In this document: in pieces, positions 8,321 through 16,512 of the stretch
How the letters are laid out: every line of letters begins with the position of its first letter
Numbering within the stretch: position 1 is the first letter of the stretch
The notes under the pieces: model-generated
The model's database searches: none
Told to the model about the DNA's origin: nothing
Seen by the model: only the letters and a program-made list of their open reading frames with translations
NCBI GenBank assembly: GCA_036504215.1
Contig: DASXVO010000054.1
Location: 124,001 to 188,000 of the forward strand
Direction: 5' to 3'
Length of the DNA stretch: 64,000 bases
Source: Vicinamibacterales bacterium
GTDB lineage: Bacteria; Acidobacteriota; Vicinamibacteria; Vicinamibacterales; Fen-181
Made by a program: the position numbers and the translations under genes

Positions 8321-8890
8321 GTGGTGATCGAAAGCGAGTCGATTCTCGACATCTGGCGGATCAACAACCGTGTGGCGACCTTCCTCGTCGAGAACCTGCC
8401 CGAGCAACTGTGGTCCGCATCGCCCTCGCCTGACCGACAACGCACCGCCCGCGCAATCCTGGCCCACGTGCACAATACGCGTGGCATGTGGGCACGGGTG
8501 CTTGGCGGCCGCCTGGACATCCCGGCATTCAGAAAAGTCGATCCCAGGACCGTGACGAGGTCCGAACTCGTCACATCTCTCGATCGAAGCGCGGCATCCA
8601 TCCTCGCCCTCTTGCGCGGCGGCATGGACGCAGGCGGTCGGTTTCCTGGCGTCGCTGGCGCCTTTGTCTTCGGCGCGCTCCCGCGCGACGTCGTGACCTT
8701 TCTCGGGTACGCGCTCTCCCACGAGAGCCACCATCGGGGTCAGGTCGTCTCATCGGCCAGGCACGCCGGCCATCGCCTTCCGGACCCGACCACCGCCGGC
8801 TTATGGCAGTGGTCCACCCGGTTGCGCGAAGCCCGCGCACGGGGTGGCGGATCACGAGTCCACGGCACCGGATGCTGCCCAGACGCGTGA
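8321..8890 (+). CDS. DinB/YfiT-like four-helix-bundle protein
   Basis: About 189 residues with the DinB-superfamily pattern: a first helix ILDIWRINNRVATFLVENLP, a His in LAHVHNTRGMW, and the closing SHESHHRGQ motif that supplies metal-binding histidines. Members are metal-dependent thiol-transferase-like proteins of mostly unknown substrate. An ATG at 8291 is in frame, but the GTG at 8321 sits 8 bases behind a GAGGAG ribosome-binding site and begins right at the conserved helix, so I prefer it. The last 20 residues are low in conservation. It follows the thiolase by about 100 bases on the same strand but has no evident metabolic link to it. Confidence 0.7.
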   Translation: MVIESESILDIWRINNRVATFLVENLPEQLWSASPSPDRQRTARAILAHVHNTRGMWARVLGGRLDIPAFRKVDPRTVTRSELVTSLDRSAASILALLRGGMDAGGRFPGVAGAFVFGALPRDVVTFLGYALSHESHHRGQVVSSARHAGHRLPDPTTAGLWQWSTRLREARARGGGSRVHGTGCCPDA

Positions 8891-8962
8891 GCCTGGGTTG
8901 GCCGATGGGGATCCCGGCGACAGGACCCCCGCCTCGACCACCGATATCGCCTGCTCAACAGG

Positions 8963-10099
8963 TCACATCTGTTCCACCGTCTTGTGGAAGTGGATGTTGC
9001 GCTCCTTCAAGTGCGCGAGGACGAACGCGAACGCGCGGTCGTCTTCGGCCACGAACTCCGGAGGCAGCACACCCTTGCGGCTGTACAGCCCATCGGCCAG
9101 CAGGCGCACGGCGGCCGTGGCCGTGTAGCCCGTCGTCCGAGCCATCGAGGTGACCTTGTTCGTCGTGTCGAAACGGTCGAGCAGATTGTAGGTGACCTTT
9201 TCGCGTCGGCCGTCCCGGTTGTCGCCTTCGATCTCGACGCGCATGACCGTGAACTCCTCCTCCTCCGGGCGCAGCTTCCAGACGGGGAACATGATGCGCG
9301 AGGTGAACTCGAGGGGCGAGATCATCGCGCCGCCGATCTCGATCGGGGTCTTGTCGAAGAAGCCCGTGTCGCGCAGCGCCTGCATGAGCCGGATGTGGCC
9401 CGGGTAGCGGAGCGTCTTCTCCTTCATGTTCTCGCACGTGATTGTCGTGGCGAGCGAGCGCAAGCCGTCGGTGTTGAACGACTCGAGCGTGCCGATGCCG
9501 TCGAAGTGCAGGAGTTCGGGATCGGTCAGGGCCGGCCGGACGATCTCACGGCCGCCCTCGATGTAGCGGGCGGGGCGCGTGTATTCCTCGATGACGTCGG
9601 CCGGTGAGAACACCGCCTTGTACTCGAATGGGAACTCGCGCACGGTCGGGAGCCCGCCAACGAGGATCTCGAGCCGGTGGAGCTTCTGCATGTGCTTCTG
9701 GTGATGGCCCGCGAAGATGTTGCTCATGCCCGGTGCCACGCCGAAGTCCATGATGGCCGTCACATCGTTCTTCTTCGCCAGTTCGTCGAGGTCGAACGGA
9801 TCCTCGGGGAAGAACGCGATATCCACGACGTCCTTCTTTGCTTCGATGACCGCCTGGAAGGCGCGTTTGCCGAGCCAGCCGGGCAGCGCGCCCACGACGA
9901 GGTCGAAGGGCTCGATGGTCTTCTTGACCGCATTCATGTCGGTGCAATCGGCCTGGAGAGTCTCGACCGCGAAGCCCTTGAACGCCGCAGCCAGGGCCTC
10001 CCGGCTCCGATCCACGGCCGTCACGTGGTAGTGGCCGGACAGATCCTTGGCGATTTCCTTGCCGACCAGACCAGCGCCGAGGACGACGATCTTCTTCAT
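8963..10099 (-). CDS. saccharopine dehydrogenase-family protein, lysine 6-dehydrogenase-like
   Basis: A 378-residue NAD(P)-dependent oxidoreductase opening with the Rossmann fingerprint VVLGAGLVGKEIAKDL. MDFGVAPGMSNIFAG, the VGGLP segment, LESFNTDGLRSL and the C-terminal ARTTGYTATAAVRLL match by eye the layout of L-lysine 6-dehydrogenase (about 385 residues, lysine to aminoadipate semialdehyde) more than bifunctional LKR/SDH. A ribosome-binding AGAGGTG precedes the ATG. It is a single-gene unit convergent with the DinB-like gene. Its position beside an aminotransferase/semialdehyde-dehydrogenase operon suggests lysine metabolism, but related family members have other substrates. Confidence 0.7.
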   Translation of the reverse strand: MKKIVVLGAGLVGKEIAKDLSGHYHVTAVDRSREALAAAFKGFAVETLQADCTDMNAVKKTIEPFDLVVGALPGWLGKRAFQAVIEAKKDVVDIAFFPEDPFDLDELAKKNDVTAIMDFGVAPGMSNIFAGHHQKHMQKLHRLEILVGGLPTVREFPFEYKAVFSPADVIEEYTRPARYIEGGREIVRPALTDPELLHFDGIGTLESFNTDGLRSLATTITCENMKEKTLRYPGHIRLMQALRDTGFFDKTPIEIGGAMISPLEFTSRIMFPVWKLRPEEEEFTVMRVEIEGDNRDGRREKVTYNLLDRFDTTNKVTSMARTTGYTATAAVRLLADGLYSRKGVLPPEFVAEDDRAFAFVLAHLKERNIHFHKTVEQM

Positions 10100-10457
10100 G
10101 GAACACCTCTGTGGGACTGTGTGATGTGAGACGGTTGAATCGAGCCGGTGCGCGGACGCCGCGTGTCATGTGATCCCGCGCGCGATTGCCGCGGGCCACA
10201 GGGAACGGCCCTGCGTCACCGATCATGCGAAGCGACCGAAATCGAGGGCGGGAGGAACTGGACTACAGACCCGCCGAGAGGGATCCGGTCCCGATCAGCA
10301 ATCGGTGGACGGCGAGATGGATGTAGGTGCGGATCAGCATCGAACTCCCGCGACGGTAGCACGCGGAATGATGAAGCGTCAAACGGGAGCACACGCCACA
10401 CACGAGCTTCGCCCGCGCGGCGGCGATTGAGCGAACCACGGGCGAGATGCTCGAGGC
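10100..10457. other. intergenic, no gene recognised
   Basis: About 358 bases between two reverse-strand genes. All reading frames give Arg/Pro/Ser-rich translations without recognisable motifs. The right end must hold the 3' untranslated region of the cupredoxin gene and the left end the promoter of the lysine-dehydrogenase-like gene, but no clear -35/-10 pair was found. Confidence 0.5.
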
Positions 10458-10853
10458 CTACGAGCGTCCGGCCCCGGCCTGCTTCGTGCCGGACGTCTCG
10501 ACGACCGTGAAGCTGCCCTTGCCCATGTTCATCCCGCAGACGATCTCGATGGGCCCGGATTTGGAGGGCGTGAACTCGATCGTCGTATCGCCGGCCTTGA
10601 CGGTCTTCTTCACGTCGAAGGCGTTGATGACGACCGTCCGCATGCACCCCTTGACGGTGTTGAGATCGACCTCCATCTTGACCGGGACGCCCTTGGTCAC
10701 GGTCGGGGGCGTGACGACGTAGCCCTTGGTGTCGAAGCTCAACTTCACGACCTGAGGCTGCTTCTTCTCGATCTTGCCGGCCTGGACGCCGGCCGCGGTC
10801 GCGATGGCGCCGAGCAGCACGATCGACACCGCGAGTGTGGGCAGTCGCATCAT
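10458..10853 (-). CDS. secreted cupredoxin-domain protein
   Basis: A 131-residue protein with a cleavable signal peptide (LAVSIVLLGAIATAAG followed by VQA) and a single cupredoxin-like beta sandwich. The C-terminal VCGMNMGKGSFTV has the Cys-x-Met-x-Met-Gly arrangement of the cupredoxin_1 group (copper ligands Cys and Met near the end); a second Cys lies in KGCMRTVV. The ATG at 10853 is preceded by a strong AGGAGG site, which fixes the start although the open frame continues far upstream. Likely a periplasmic copper-binding or electron-transfer domain. No redox partner is adjacent. Confidence 0.75.
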   Translation of the reverse strand: MMRLPTLAVSIVLLGAIATAAGVQAGKIEKKQPQVVKLSFDTKGYVVTPPTVTKGVPVKMEVDLNTVKGCMRTVVINAFDVKKTVKAGDTTIEFTPSKSGPIEIVCGMNMGKGSFTVVETSGTKQAGAGRS

Positions 10854-11186
10854 GGGTGCCTCCTGTGCCGCCCATTCTCGCACGAGTCGACAAGGTGAGG
10901 TGTCGGTGGGCGCCGCGCCTCCTGGCCTTTCGGACCGGCGTGGAACAGATAGACGTACGTCCCGTTCTGCTCGAGGAAGGTCTCGATCGGGCAGCCTGTG
11001 GTTGCTGACGTCCCCGAGGATTGCCGACGAGTGAAGACACTGCATTTGCAGAACCGGCGCCTCCGCGCCGCCCGCGACCTGAAACTTGCGCGCCTGATGA
11101 GCGGAGAGATCGCGGTGTAGATCGGTCGTCTTGTATTTCTGGTTAATCCCTTGGCGGAGGATCAACGAGAAATATAGAGTGCCCGT
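10854..11186. other. intergenic with possible decayed coding fragment
   Basis: About 330 bases. On the reverse strand, near 10920-10990, one frame reads CPIETFLEQNGTYVYLFHAG, which looks protein-like but is bounded by non-coding-looking sequence; I do not recognise it. The rightmost bases hold a promoter-like hexamer for the AbiEi relic (see 11175-11180). Nothing else identified. Confidence 0.3.
11175..11180 (+). promoter_or_regulatory. TANNNT -10-like hexamer 6 bases before a start codon
   Basis: TAGAGT (within AATATAGAGT) ends 6 bases before the ATG at 11187, with no ribosome-binding sequence between. This spacing puts the transcription start at or next to the ATG, as in leaderless genes. 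The same layout recurs at several other genes in this window. Confidence 0.4.
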
Positions 11187-11829
11187 ATGAAAGAGCGCCT
11201 CGGACGCCTGGAGGCGCAGTTGTTCGCCTACGCGCAGATGCGCAAGCTGCGCGTGGACGCCGAACGAAAGCCTGGCGATCAACACTCTGATGGCGGATCG
11301 CGCGGGGCGGTACCAGATTTGCGGCCCCAACGCCTTCAATCGCTACGGCTACGACGGTCAGATCCCCAACCGGATCTACACCTACAACAACCGCATCTCC
11401 GGCGACCGCGCCATCGCGACGGTCAACCTCACCCTCATCAAGGTCGCGGACGAGCGCTTAGGGGAGACCGATGCGCAGAAGACCGTCGATGGCGAGACCG
11501 CCGTCTACTCGTCGCGCGCCCGGACGCGCTTCGACGCGGTCTACGACTGGTCGCGGTTCGGCAGCCTGCCGCGCGCGTACGGCTGGATTCGTGCGGATCT
11601 CGGTGCCAAGAGGGTCCTGCCGGCCGACCTCGTTCGCATCACCCTGCGCTTCGGCGACGTCGGCGCCATCCGGCGGATCGGCGCCCTGCTCGATCGCGAG
11701 GGCGTCAACGAACGGCACATGCGAAGACTCGAACAGGAACTCCGCACGCCGACAAATCCGATCCCGTGGATCCCGGGGCGCGCTCGGCGCGGAACCGTCG
11801 ACCGGCGCTGGGGTATCGTTTGGAACGAC
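11187..11829 (+). pseudogene. AbiEi-type antitoxin relic with internal deletion of the winged-helix region
   Basis: The frame from 11187 gives MKERLGRLEAQLFAYAQMRK, the usual start of type IV AbiEi-family antitoxins. At about 11248-11252 the reading frame switches and continues as WTPNESLAINTLMADRAGRY, then ICGPNAFNRYGYDG, NRISGDRAIATVNLTLIKVA, FDAVYDWSRFGSLPR and RRWGIVWND, all expected for the C-terminal antitoxin domain. The residues that normally lie between KLR and WTP, the winged-helix DNA-binding part, are missing. The remaining sequence is otherwise well preserved, so the lesion is a deletion with a frame change rather than gradual decay. DNA-binding autoregulation would be lost. Confidence 0.7.
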
Positions 11830-11922
11830 CGTCTGACCCTGACTGCCGCGAGAACGGGCTTCCAGGTCCGACTCGTCGAGAAGGACTACTTCTACTCCGT
11901 GCTCCTGCAGTACCTCGCGTCG
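11830..11922 (+). pseudogene. AbiEii toxin (nucleotidyltransferase) N-terminal remnant
   Basis: Directly fused in frame to the antitoxin relic is AARTGFQVRLVEKDYFYSVL and then LQYLA, matching the N-terminal helix of AbiEii/AbiGii nucleotidyltransferase toxins, where an LEKDYF..VLLQYLA block precedes the glycine-serine nucleotidyltransferase motif. The catalytic GG/GS motif and all downstream toxin sequence are absent. The normal stop and start codons between antitoxin and toxin have been removed by the same kind of deletion. About 30 residues survive, so no toxin activity is possible. Confidence 0.55.
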
Positions 11923-11936
11923 ACTGTGCGCGGTCG

Positions 11937-12326
11937 CTGGTGCAGCACAACCGCGAGTTCTACGGCTTCATCCGGACCGGCGTGCCCGTTGAGTGGCGCG
12001 CCGGGTGTTCGTGCGCTTCAAGGCGCTGGTGATGGTGCCGAGCGCCCTGGCCTACGCGGAGCGCCACGACAACATCGGGGCCATCCACAAGACGCTCCAG
12101 GAGAAGCGTGACACGGCGGATGTCACGGAAGTGCTGAAGGAGCGGCAACGGATCGTCAACGAGGCGATCCGGACGGCGGCGTCCGGGGACGACCACGCCG
12201 AGGGGCTCAGCGACAGAAAGCTCGCGTTGTTCGACCTGCTGTTCAAGGGCAGTATCGGCCGTGGCCGACAGCGCGTCCGACTTCGTGTGGCAGCAACACG
12301 CCAGCGGGCACGACCTGGCGGCGTAA
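11937..12326 (+). pseudogene. hsdR (relic): type I restriction endonuclease subunit R (HsdR) relic, ends retained, middle deleted
   Basis: Several short blocks in different frames match different parts of a DUF3387-type HsdR in the right order. NREFYGFIRTGVPVEW (11949-11996) resembles the N-terminal domain. From about 12002, VRFKALVMVPSALAYAERHD, TLQEKRDTADVTEVLKE, IVNEAIRT and GDDHAEGL resemble the C-terminal region, followed without the usual intervening residues by KLALFDLLFKGS. At 12261-12326 another frame gives SDFVWQQHASGHDLAA and a stop, the expected C-terminus. The helicase and nuclease domains are gone. Roughly 1000 residues have been reduced to about 120. Assignment is from remembered family patterns. 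Confidence 0.55.
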
Positions 12327-12454
12327 CGGGTCGCCAGCGATCTTGTCACTCAATCGTCATGTGGGGCCAAACCTCGTTCGAGGCGAAATTGAGGGCATCC
12401 GTAGGGCACGATTGCCCTCCCGCCGCGTCTAACCCACATCAGGAGGACGCTGAG

Positions 12455-13267
12455 GTGCGACGAATCCCCATCGGTGTTCTGGCGACATCCGCCCTGACTC
12501 TATGGCTGGCGACGACCGCACCAGCCCAAACCCCGGCACCAATCCAGCCCGATCTGGCGCGTCTGGCCAGTGGACAAGGCGCGCAGGTCTTCAACCGCAG
12601 CCTGACGGCCGAGAAGGAAGGCGAGCGCGCGGTGGCGCGCCTGGACGCCCGTGCTGGCGACGGCGGCGCGCTGCTCGACGGCGTGCAACTCGGCGACGGC
12701 GTGATCGACGTGGATCTGCGGGGCAAGGATGTCGCCCAGCGGAGCTTCCTGGGCATCGCCTTCCACGTCGTCGATTGGACGAGGTACGAGGCGGTCTACT
12801 TCCGTCCGTTCAATTTCCGGGCGGCGACCCCGGAGCAACGCCTTCACTCCGTCCAGTACATCTCCCACCCGATCAACACCTGGCAGAACCTGCGGGCGGA
12901 ACGGACAGGACAGTTCGAAAAGGCTGTCGAGCCGCCGCCCGATCCCAACGGCTGGTTCCACGCGCGCATCGTCCTGGCGAAGTCGAAGGTCGAGGTCTAC
13001 GTCAATAACGCCGCCACGCCGAGCCTCGTGGTCGACGACTTGGGCCAACAGAAGAGCGGCGGAGTGGCGTTGTGGGCGGGGAACGGGTCGGACGGGACGT
13101 TCGCCAGCCTGAAGATCACGCCCACGGCGCCGATGTCAACGCGGCCGCCCGACACGCGGGGACGCCGACCGACCTGGCTTACGAGCGGGAACAGCGCGAG
13201 CTGGTCCAGTCGCTGGAGTCCAAGGGCGGCCGACTCACGCCCATTCGACTCGACGTCACCACGCTGA
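12455..13267 (+). CDS. secreted concanavalin-like (DUF1080/LamG-type) protein with altered C-terminus
   Basis: GTG start at 12455, 8 bases after a perfect AGGAGG. A signal peptide (VLATSALTLWLATTAPAQ) is followed by a jelly-roll domain of about 200 residues: IDVDLRGKDVAQRSFLGIAF, YEAVYFRPFNF, QYISHPINTW, VEVYVNNAATPSLVVDDL and a closing FASLKITP. This is the layout of family-16-like or 3-keto-disaccharide hydrolase domains that bind or cleave glycans. From about residue 226 the frame becomes Arg/Pro/Ser-rich and unlike protein. The neighbouring frame instead continues into a metallo-beta-lactamase tail, so the authentic C-terminus has been lost or shifted. Confidence 0.6.
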   Translation: MRRIPIGVLATSALTLWLATTAPAQTPAPIQPDLARLASGQGAQVFNRSLTAEKEGERAVARLDARAGDGGALLDGVQLGDGVIDVDLRGKDVAQRSFLGIAFHVVDWTRYEAVYFRPFNFRAATPEQRLHSVQYISHPINTWQNLRAERTGQFEKAVEPPPDPNGWFHARIVLAKSKVEVYVNNAATPSLVVDDLGQQKSGGVALWAGNGSDGTFASLKITPTAPMSTRPPDTRGRRPTWLTSGNSASWSSRWSPRAADSRPFDSTSPR

Positions 13268-13584
13268 CCCCGGCCGTCCACCGCATCGCGTTCCCCTGGG
13301 GCATGATGGACGACGTGCTCGACGTGTTCCCCGAGAACACGACGTTTGTGAGCGGTCACGGCCGCGACCTGAACGCCGCCGGTGTGAGGGCCTGTCGCGA
13401 CGCGCTCGACGCGATGATCGCCGTCGTGCGGACCCACGTGGCTGCGGGGCGAACGGTCGACCAGATGGCGCAGGACGATGTGCTGAAGGCGTACAAGGCG
13501 CAGTACTCGCTGCTCGATTTCCTCAGTCCTGACGCGTTGATTCCGCGGGTGGCCGATGCGCTGAAGCAGGGCACGCTGAAGTAG
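13132..13584 (+). pseudogene. metallo-beta-lactamase-fold C-terminal fragment, out of frame with preceding gene
   Basis: About 150 codons with no start codon of their own. IRLDVTTLTPAVHRIAFPWG is followed by VFPENTTFVSGHGRDLNAAG, where the SGHG histidine corresponds to the last metal-ligand region of metallo-beta-lactamase hydrolases, and by a helical tail ending DALKQGTLK. The N-terminal HxHxDH domain is absent. It abuts the secreted jelly-roll gene in the +1 frame, suggesting that a deletion fused the front of one gene to the back of another. Not expected to be functional. Confidence 0.55.
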
Positions 13585-13630
13585 AGGTCGACGGCGCCCC
13601 CGGGTTCCCGGTCGGCATTCGAGCTTCCGT

Positions 13631-14830
13631 CTACGCCAGGGTGCGCGCCGCGGTCAGCGCGTAGATGGCAGTGCAGTCGAACAGGTCCTTCAATCGAATG
13701 TACTCGTCGGGACCGTGCGAGATCCCGAGAAGTCCCGGGCCGTAGCCGTAGGCCGGCACTCCACGATCGCAGAAGAAGCGGACTTCGAGCACACCGGGAC
13801 ACAACTCGGACGGCGCGTCGGCGCCGGTCACGTCCCTGACGGTTTGCGCCAGCACTGCCCCGAGGTGTGCGCCGGCCGGAGCCATTGCCGCGTCGCTCTC
13901 CTGGAAGGTCTCGACCTCGAGCTCCAGACCCGAGGCGCGGTGCCGGTCGAACACCTCCCACAGTTCCTCTTTGACCTGCGACAGCGTCTCCTCGGGATTG
14001 ATGCGCCGCTCGATCGAGAACCACGCGCCGTCGGGCACGACGTTGGACGCGACGCCGCTGCCGGATTCTCCGCCCAGGATCATGACCGACCGGTTCGCCT
14101 CGGGAGGCTCGATCGGCACCGCCGTTCGCCTCGCGACGACGCGGTGCTTCAGCTCGAGCAACGAGTTCATGACGGCGACCATCCCTTCGAACGCATTGAC
14201 GCCGAGATGGGGAAGCGCGCCATGCGTCGATCGGCCGGCGATGCGGACGCGAAGCGTGAGCGCCCCTCTACAGGCATGCCAGATTCTGCCGCTCGAAGGT
14301 TCGGGCATCAGGGCGCCGACCGCAGGTCGCGGCAACAGCCCTCCGGCTGCAAGATACCGCATCCCCAGCCGACCCCCGGTTTCTTCGTCCGGCACGAGCG
14401 TCACGGTGATTTGCCGGGACAGCCGGATGCCGCACTCGCGCAGCGCTCGGATCGCGAAGAGCATCGCGACGATGCCGCCCTTCATATCGGAGCTGCCGCG
14501 CCCGTAGAGTCGTCCCTCCCGTGGCTCGGCCTTGAACTGGGTGGGCGACTGGGCCGACACGACATCGTAGTGGCCATGGAAATGGAGGCCGGCTTCGCCG
14601 GAACCGTACGACCCCACGATCGACGGCCTCGGGAACTCGCCGTTCGGTGCGGTGTGAATGTGGTACTCGACGCCGGTGGCGTCCAGGAATCGCGAGAACC
14701 ACCGAACGCATTCCCGGTACGCCGTTCCGGGCGGATTCACCGTCTGCAGCGCGATCAGTTCGCTGAGCGCGTCGGTGATGGCCTGTTCATTGGCTGCGAC
14801 GAACGATCGAATCTGTCGGTCGGTGTCCAT
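13631..14830 (-). CDS. M20-family metallopeptidase (ArgE/DapE/CPG2 type), cytoplasmic
   Basis: A 399-residue di-zinc hydrolase without signal peptide. HFHGHYDVV near 88 gives the first His/Asp ligands, GRGSSDMKGG the bridging Asp, and VPDEETGG the catalytic and metal-binding glutamates; HGALPH marks the dimerisation lid domain and a late His lies in GISHGPDEY. The family cleaves N-acyl amino acids or dipeptides. A TATACT hexamer on the reverse strand (14870-14865) about 35 bases upstream of the ATG may be its -10, with GAGG as ribosome-binding site. It stands alone between relics. Confidence 0.85.
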   Translation of the reverse strand: MDTDRQIRSFVAANEQAITDALSELIALQTVNPPGTAYRECVRWFSRFLDATGVEYHIHTAPNGEFPRPSIVGSYGSGEAGLHFHGHYDVVSAQSPTQFKAEPREGRLYGRGSSDMKGGIVAMLFAIRALRECGIRLSRQITVTLVPDEETGGRLGMRYLAAGGLLPRPAVGALMPEPSSGRIWHACRGALTLRVRIAGRSTHGALPHLGVNAFEGMVAVMNSLLELKHRVVARRTAVPIEPPEANRSVMILGGESGSGVASNVVPDGAWFSIERRINPEETLSQVKEELWEVFDRHRASGLELEVETFQESDAAMAPAGAHLGAVLAQTVRDVTGADAPSELCPGVLEVRFFCDRGVPAYGYGPGLLGISHGPDEYIRLKDLFDCTAIYALTAARTLA

Positions 14831-14925
14831 GGTGGCGGGTACCTCGGGGCGGCGACTGGCGCGGAGTATAGCACCGGCTCCTCTCCATCAGGACGCGGGT
14901 GGGCGGCTCTTCCGCTCCTGCGCCA

Positions 14926-15495
14926 TCATCCAGCGCTGCGCTCGTCTGGGATCAAATCCTCGCGAAGCCCACCGGCAATGGCCATGACCCCCTTCACCAG
15001 ATCGGGTTCCTGCAGGGCAACGAGGTACGCCTGAAAGACCCCCAGGGAGTGCCCCATGAGATACACGTTCCCGGCATCGTGCGTCTTCTGCACCGTGCGG
15101 ATCGCGTCGATGACATACCTGGTCACGAGAGGATCCGTGCGCGGCCAGAGCGTGGCGTCGCCGGTGGGGATGTCCTAACTCCTGCCCACGCCCCACTCCT
15201 TGCCATCGGAGATGAGAAGTGGGTACGGGGCTTCGGGCACCACCAACACGGGCTTGGGATCGGTGAGCTCATCCCACATCCGGGCCGTACCCGCCAGCGT
15301 TCCACCCTTGCCGTGCAGCACGACGAACAACGGCAGCCTGCGACCCGGCTCGTCTGGAAGACGCACGCTCACCGGACACAGGATGCCGGCTTCGATGTGA
15401 ATGGTCTCCTGGGCCGTGACCGACCGCAGTGCGACAGCGCAGCCGCCCAGGACCAGCAGCGCCAGCGTCAACCCCTTCGAAGGGAATCCGTTCAT
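14926..15495 (-). pseudogene. secreted alpha/beta-hydrolase (esterase) interrupted by an in-frame TAG
   Basis: The ATG at 15495 behind GGAGGGGG starts a lipoprotein-like signal (LTLALLVLGGCAVALRS). LFVVLHGKGGTLAGTARMWD supplies the HGKGG oxyanion region. After VGRS an amber TAG occurs at 15177-15175, and the same frame continues as DIPTGDATLWPRTDP and then NVYLMGHSLGVFQAYLVALQ with the GHSLG nucleophile elbow. The frame then stops after LIPDERSAG, before the Asp and His of the triad. The gene therefore carries both a nonsense codon and a missing C-terminus. It resembles the polyhydroxyalkanoate-depolymerase/phospholipase-like esterase group. Confidence 0.7.
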
Positions 15496-15656
15496 GCCCC
15501 CTCCATGTCCTGACCAGACAGTGTGCCAGCCCCAGGCAGGGTGTGGCACACGTCCTGCTATTCATCAGTCACATCCGCGCGGGCCCCAGCACACATCGCG
15601 TCAAGCCCCTGCGTGTCGCGACGGCGTAGACTGTCGGCGTTGCCGGGGAGGGTTCC

Positions 15657-15907
15657 ATGGTGTCCGCAATGCGCTGGCGCTCTCTGTCGCTGCTGGTGGG
15701 CCTACTCGCCGTGTCGGGTAGTGTCCAGGCTTCCTTCGCGCTCGCCCCGCCCTCCGTCGATACCGTCCTCGTCGCTCAGGCTGAGACTCGCCCGACCGCG
15801 ACGATCGTGACGAGCCGTGGTGGACCTATTTCGTCCGGCAGGGCCGCGACGCGAGCGATCTGCTCAACGACGTTTTGAAGCCCCTCCTGCAGGAGCACCA
15901 ACCATGA
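15657..15907 (+). pseudogene. secreted protein relic: signal peptide joined to C-terminal end
   Basis: The ATG at 15657 after GGGGAGGG encodes a signal peptide (LSLLVGLLAVSGSVQA) and about 30 further residues. Around 15805 a different frame takes over, reading DEPWWTYFVRQGRDASDLLN and LKPLLQEHQP, then a TGA that overlaps the next ATG as ATGA. The PWW.Y..RQGR ending resembles the C-terminus of a family found next to VWA-domain proteins in Acidobacteria. Only about 80 codons remain of what should be several hundred, so the centre has been deleted while the translational coupling to the next gene is intact. Confidence 0.5.
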
Positions 15908-16278
15908 CCCTCGCGCGTCGTGCCGGATGCGTCGCACTTCTCCTCTTCGCCACGCTGGGCGCGGTTGCTGCCGCTGCTCGCCGAGCCGGCGACACCCCGG
16001 GTACCCGCAGCCCGCGGGTGACCTTCTCGACCAGGGTCGAGGCCGTGCGTGTCGACGTCCTGGTGACGGAGGACGGCGTTCCGGTGCGCGGACTCACCGC
16101 ACGGGACTTCGACGTGCTCGACAACGGTGTTCCCCAGACGGTCGACCTCGTCAGCTTCGAACAGTTGCCGCTCAACGTCGTCCTCGCGTTCGACGTCAGC
16201 CACAGTGTGGCTGGAGAATCGCTCGACCACCTTCGGACGGCCGGGAAGGCGCTGCTCGGCGGCCTTCGCGCCGGGGAC
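15904..16278 (+). pseudogene. secreted VWA-domain protein, truncated after the first third
   Basis: ATG overlapping the previous stop (ATGA). A signal peptide is followed by VEAVRVDVLVTEDGVPVRGL, TARDFDVLDNGVPQTVDLVS and LNVVLAFDVSHSVAGESL, where DVSHS corresponds to the DxSxS metal-ion site of von Willebrand A domains. Similarity stops after LLGGLRAGD; the frame then runs on as unrelated sequence antisense to the next gene. At least half of the VWA domain is missing. The roughly 230 bases that follow, up to the DinB-like gene, hold no feature I can identify. Confidence 0.65.
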
Positions 16279-16512
16279 CACCGAAGACCAATGGAGGAGG
16301 AAGCGATCGGTACCGCCTGGCTGGATGGCCAGACCCAGGCTCTGCATCGGGGCATCACGCCGGAACTGATATCACAGGCGGCGTGGAACCGGAACGACGG
16401 TCACGCATCGACCGTCGACCCAGTTGTGTTGCGCACGTCGCTGCCTGGTCCAATGCCGTGCTGCTACGTATCCCAGGTCGCTGGCCTGCGCAACACACGT
16501 GAGCTCGAGGGG

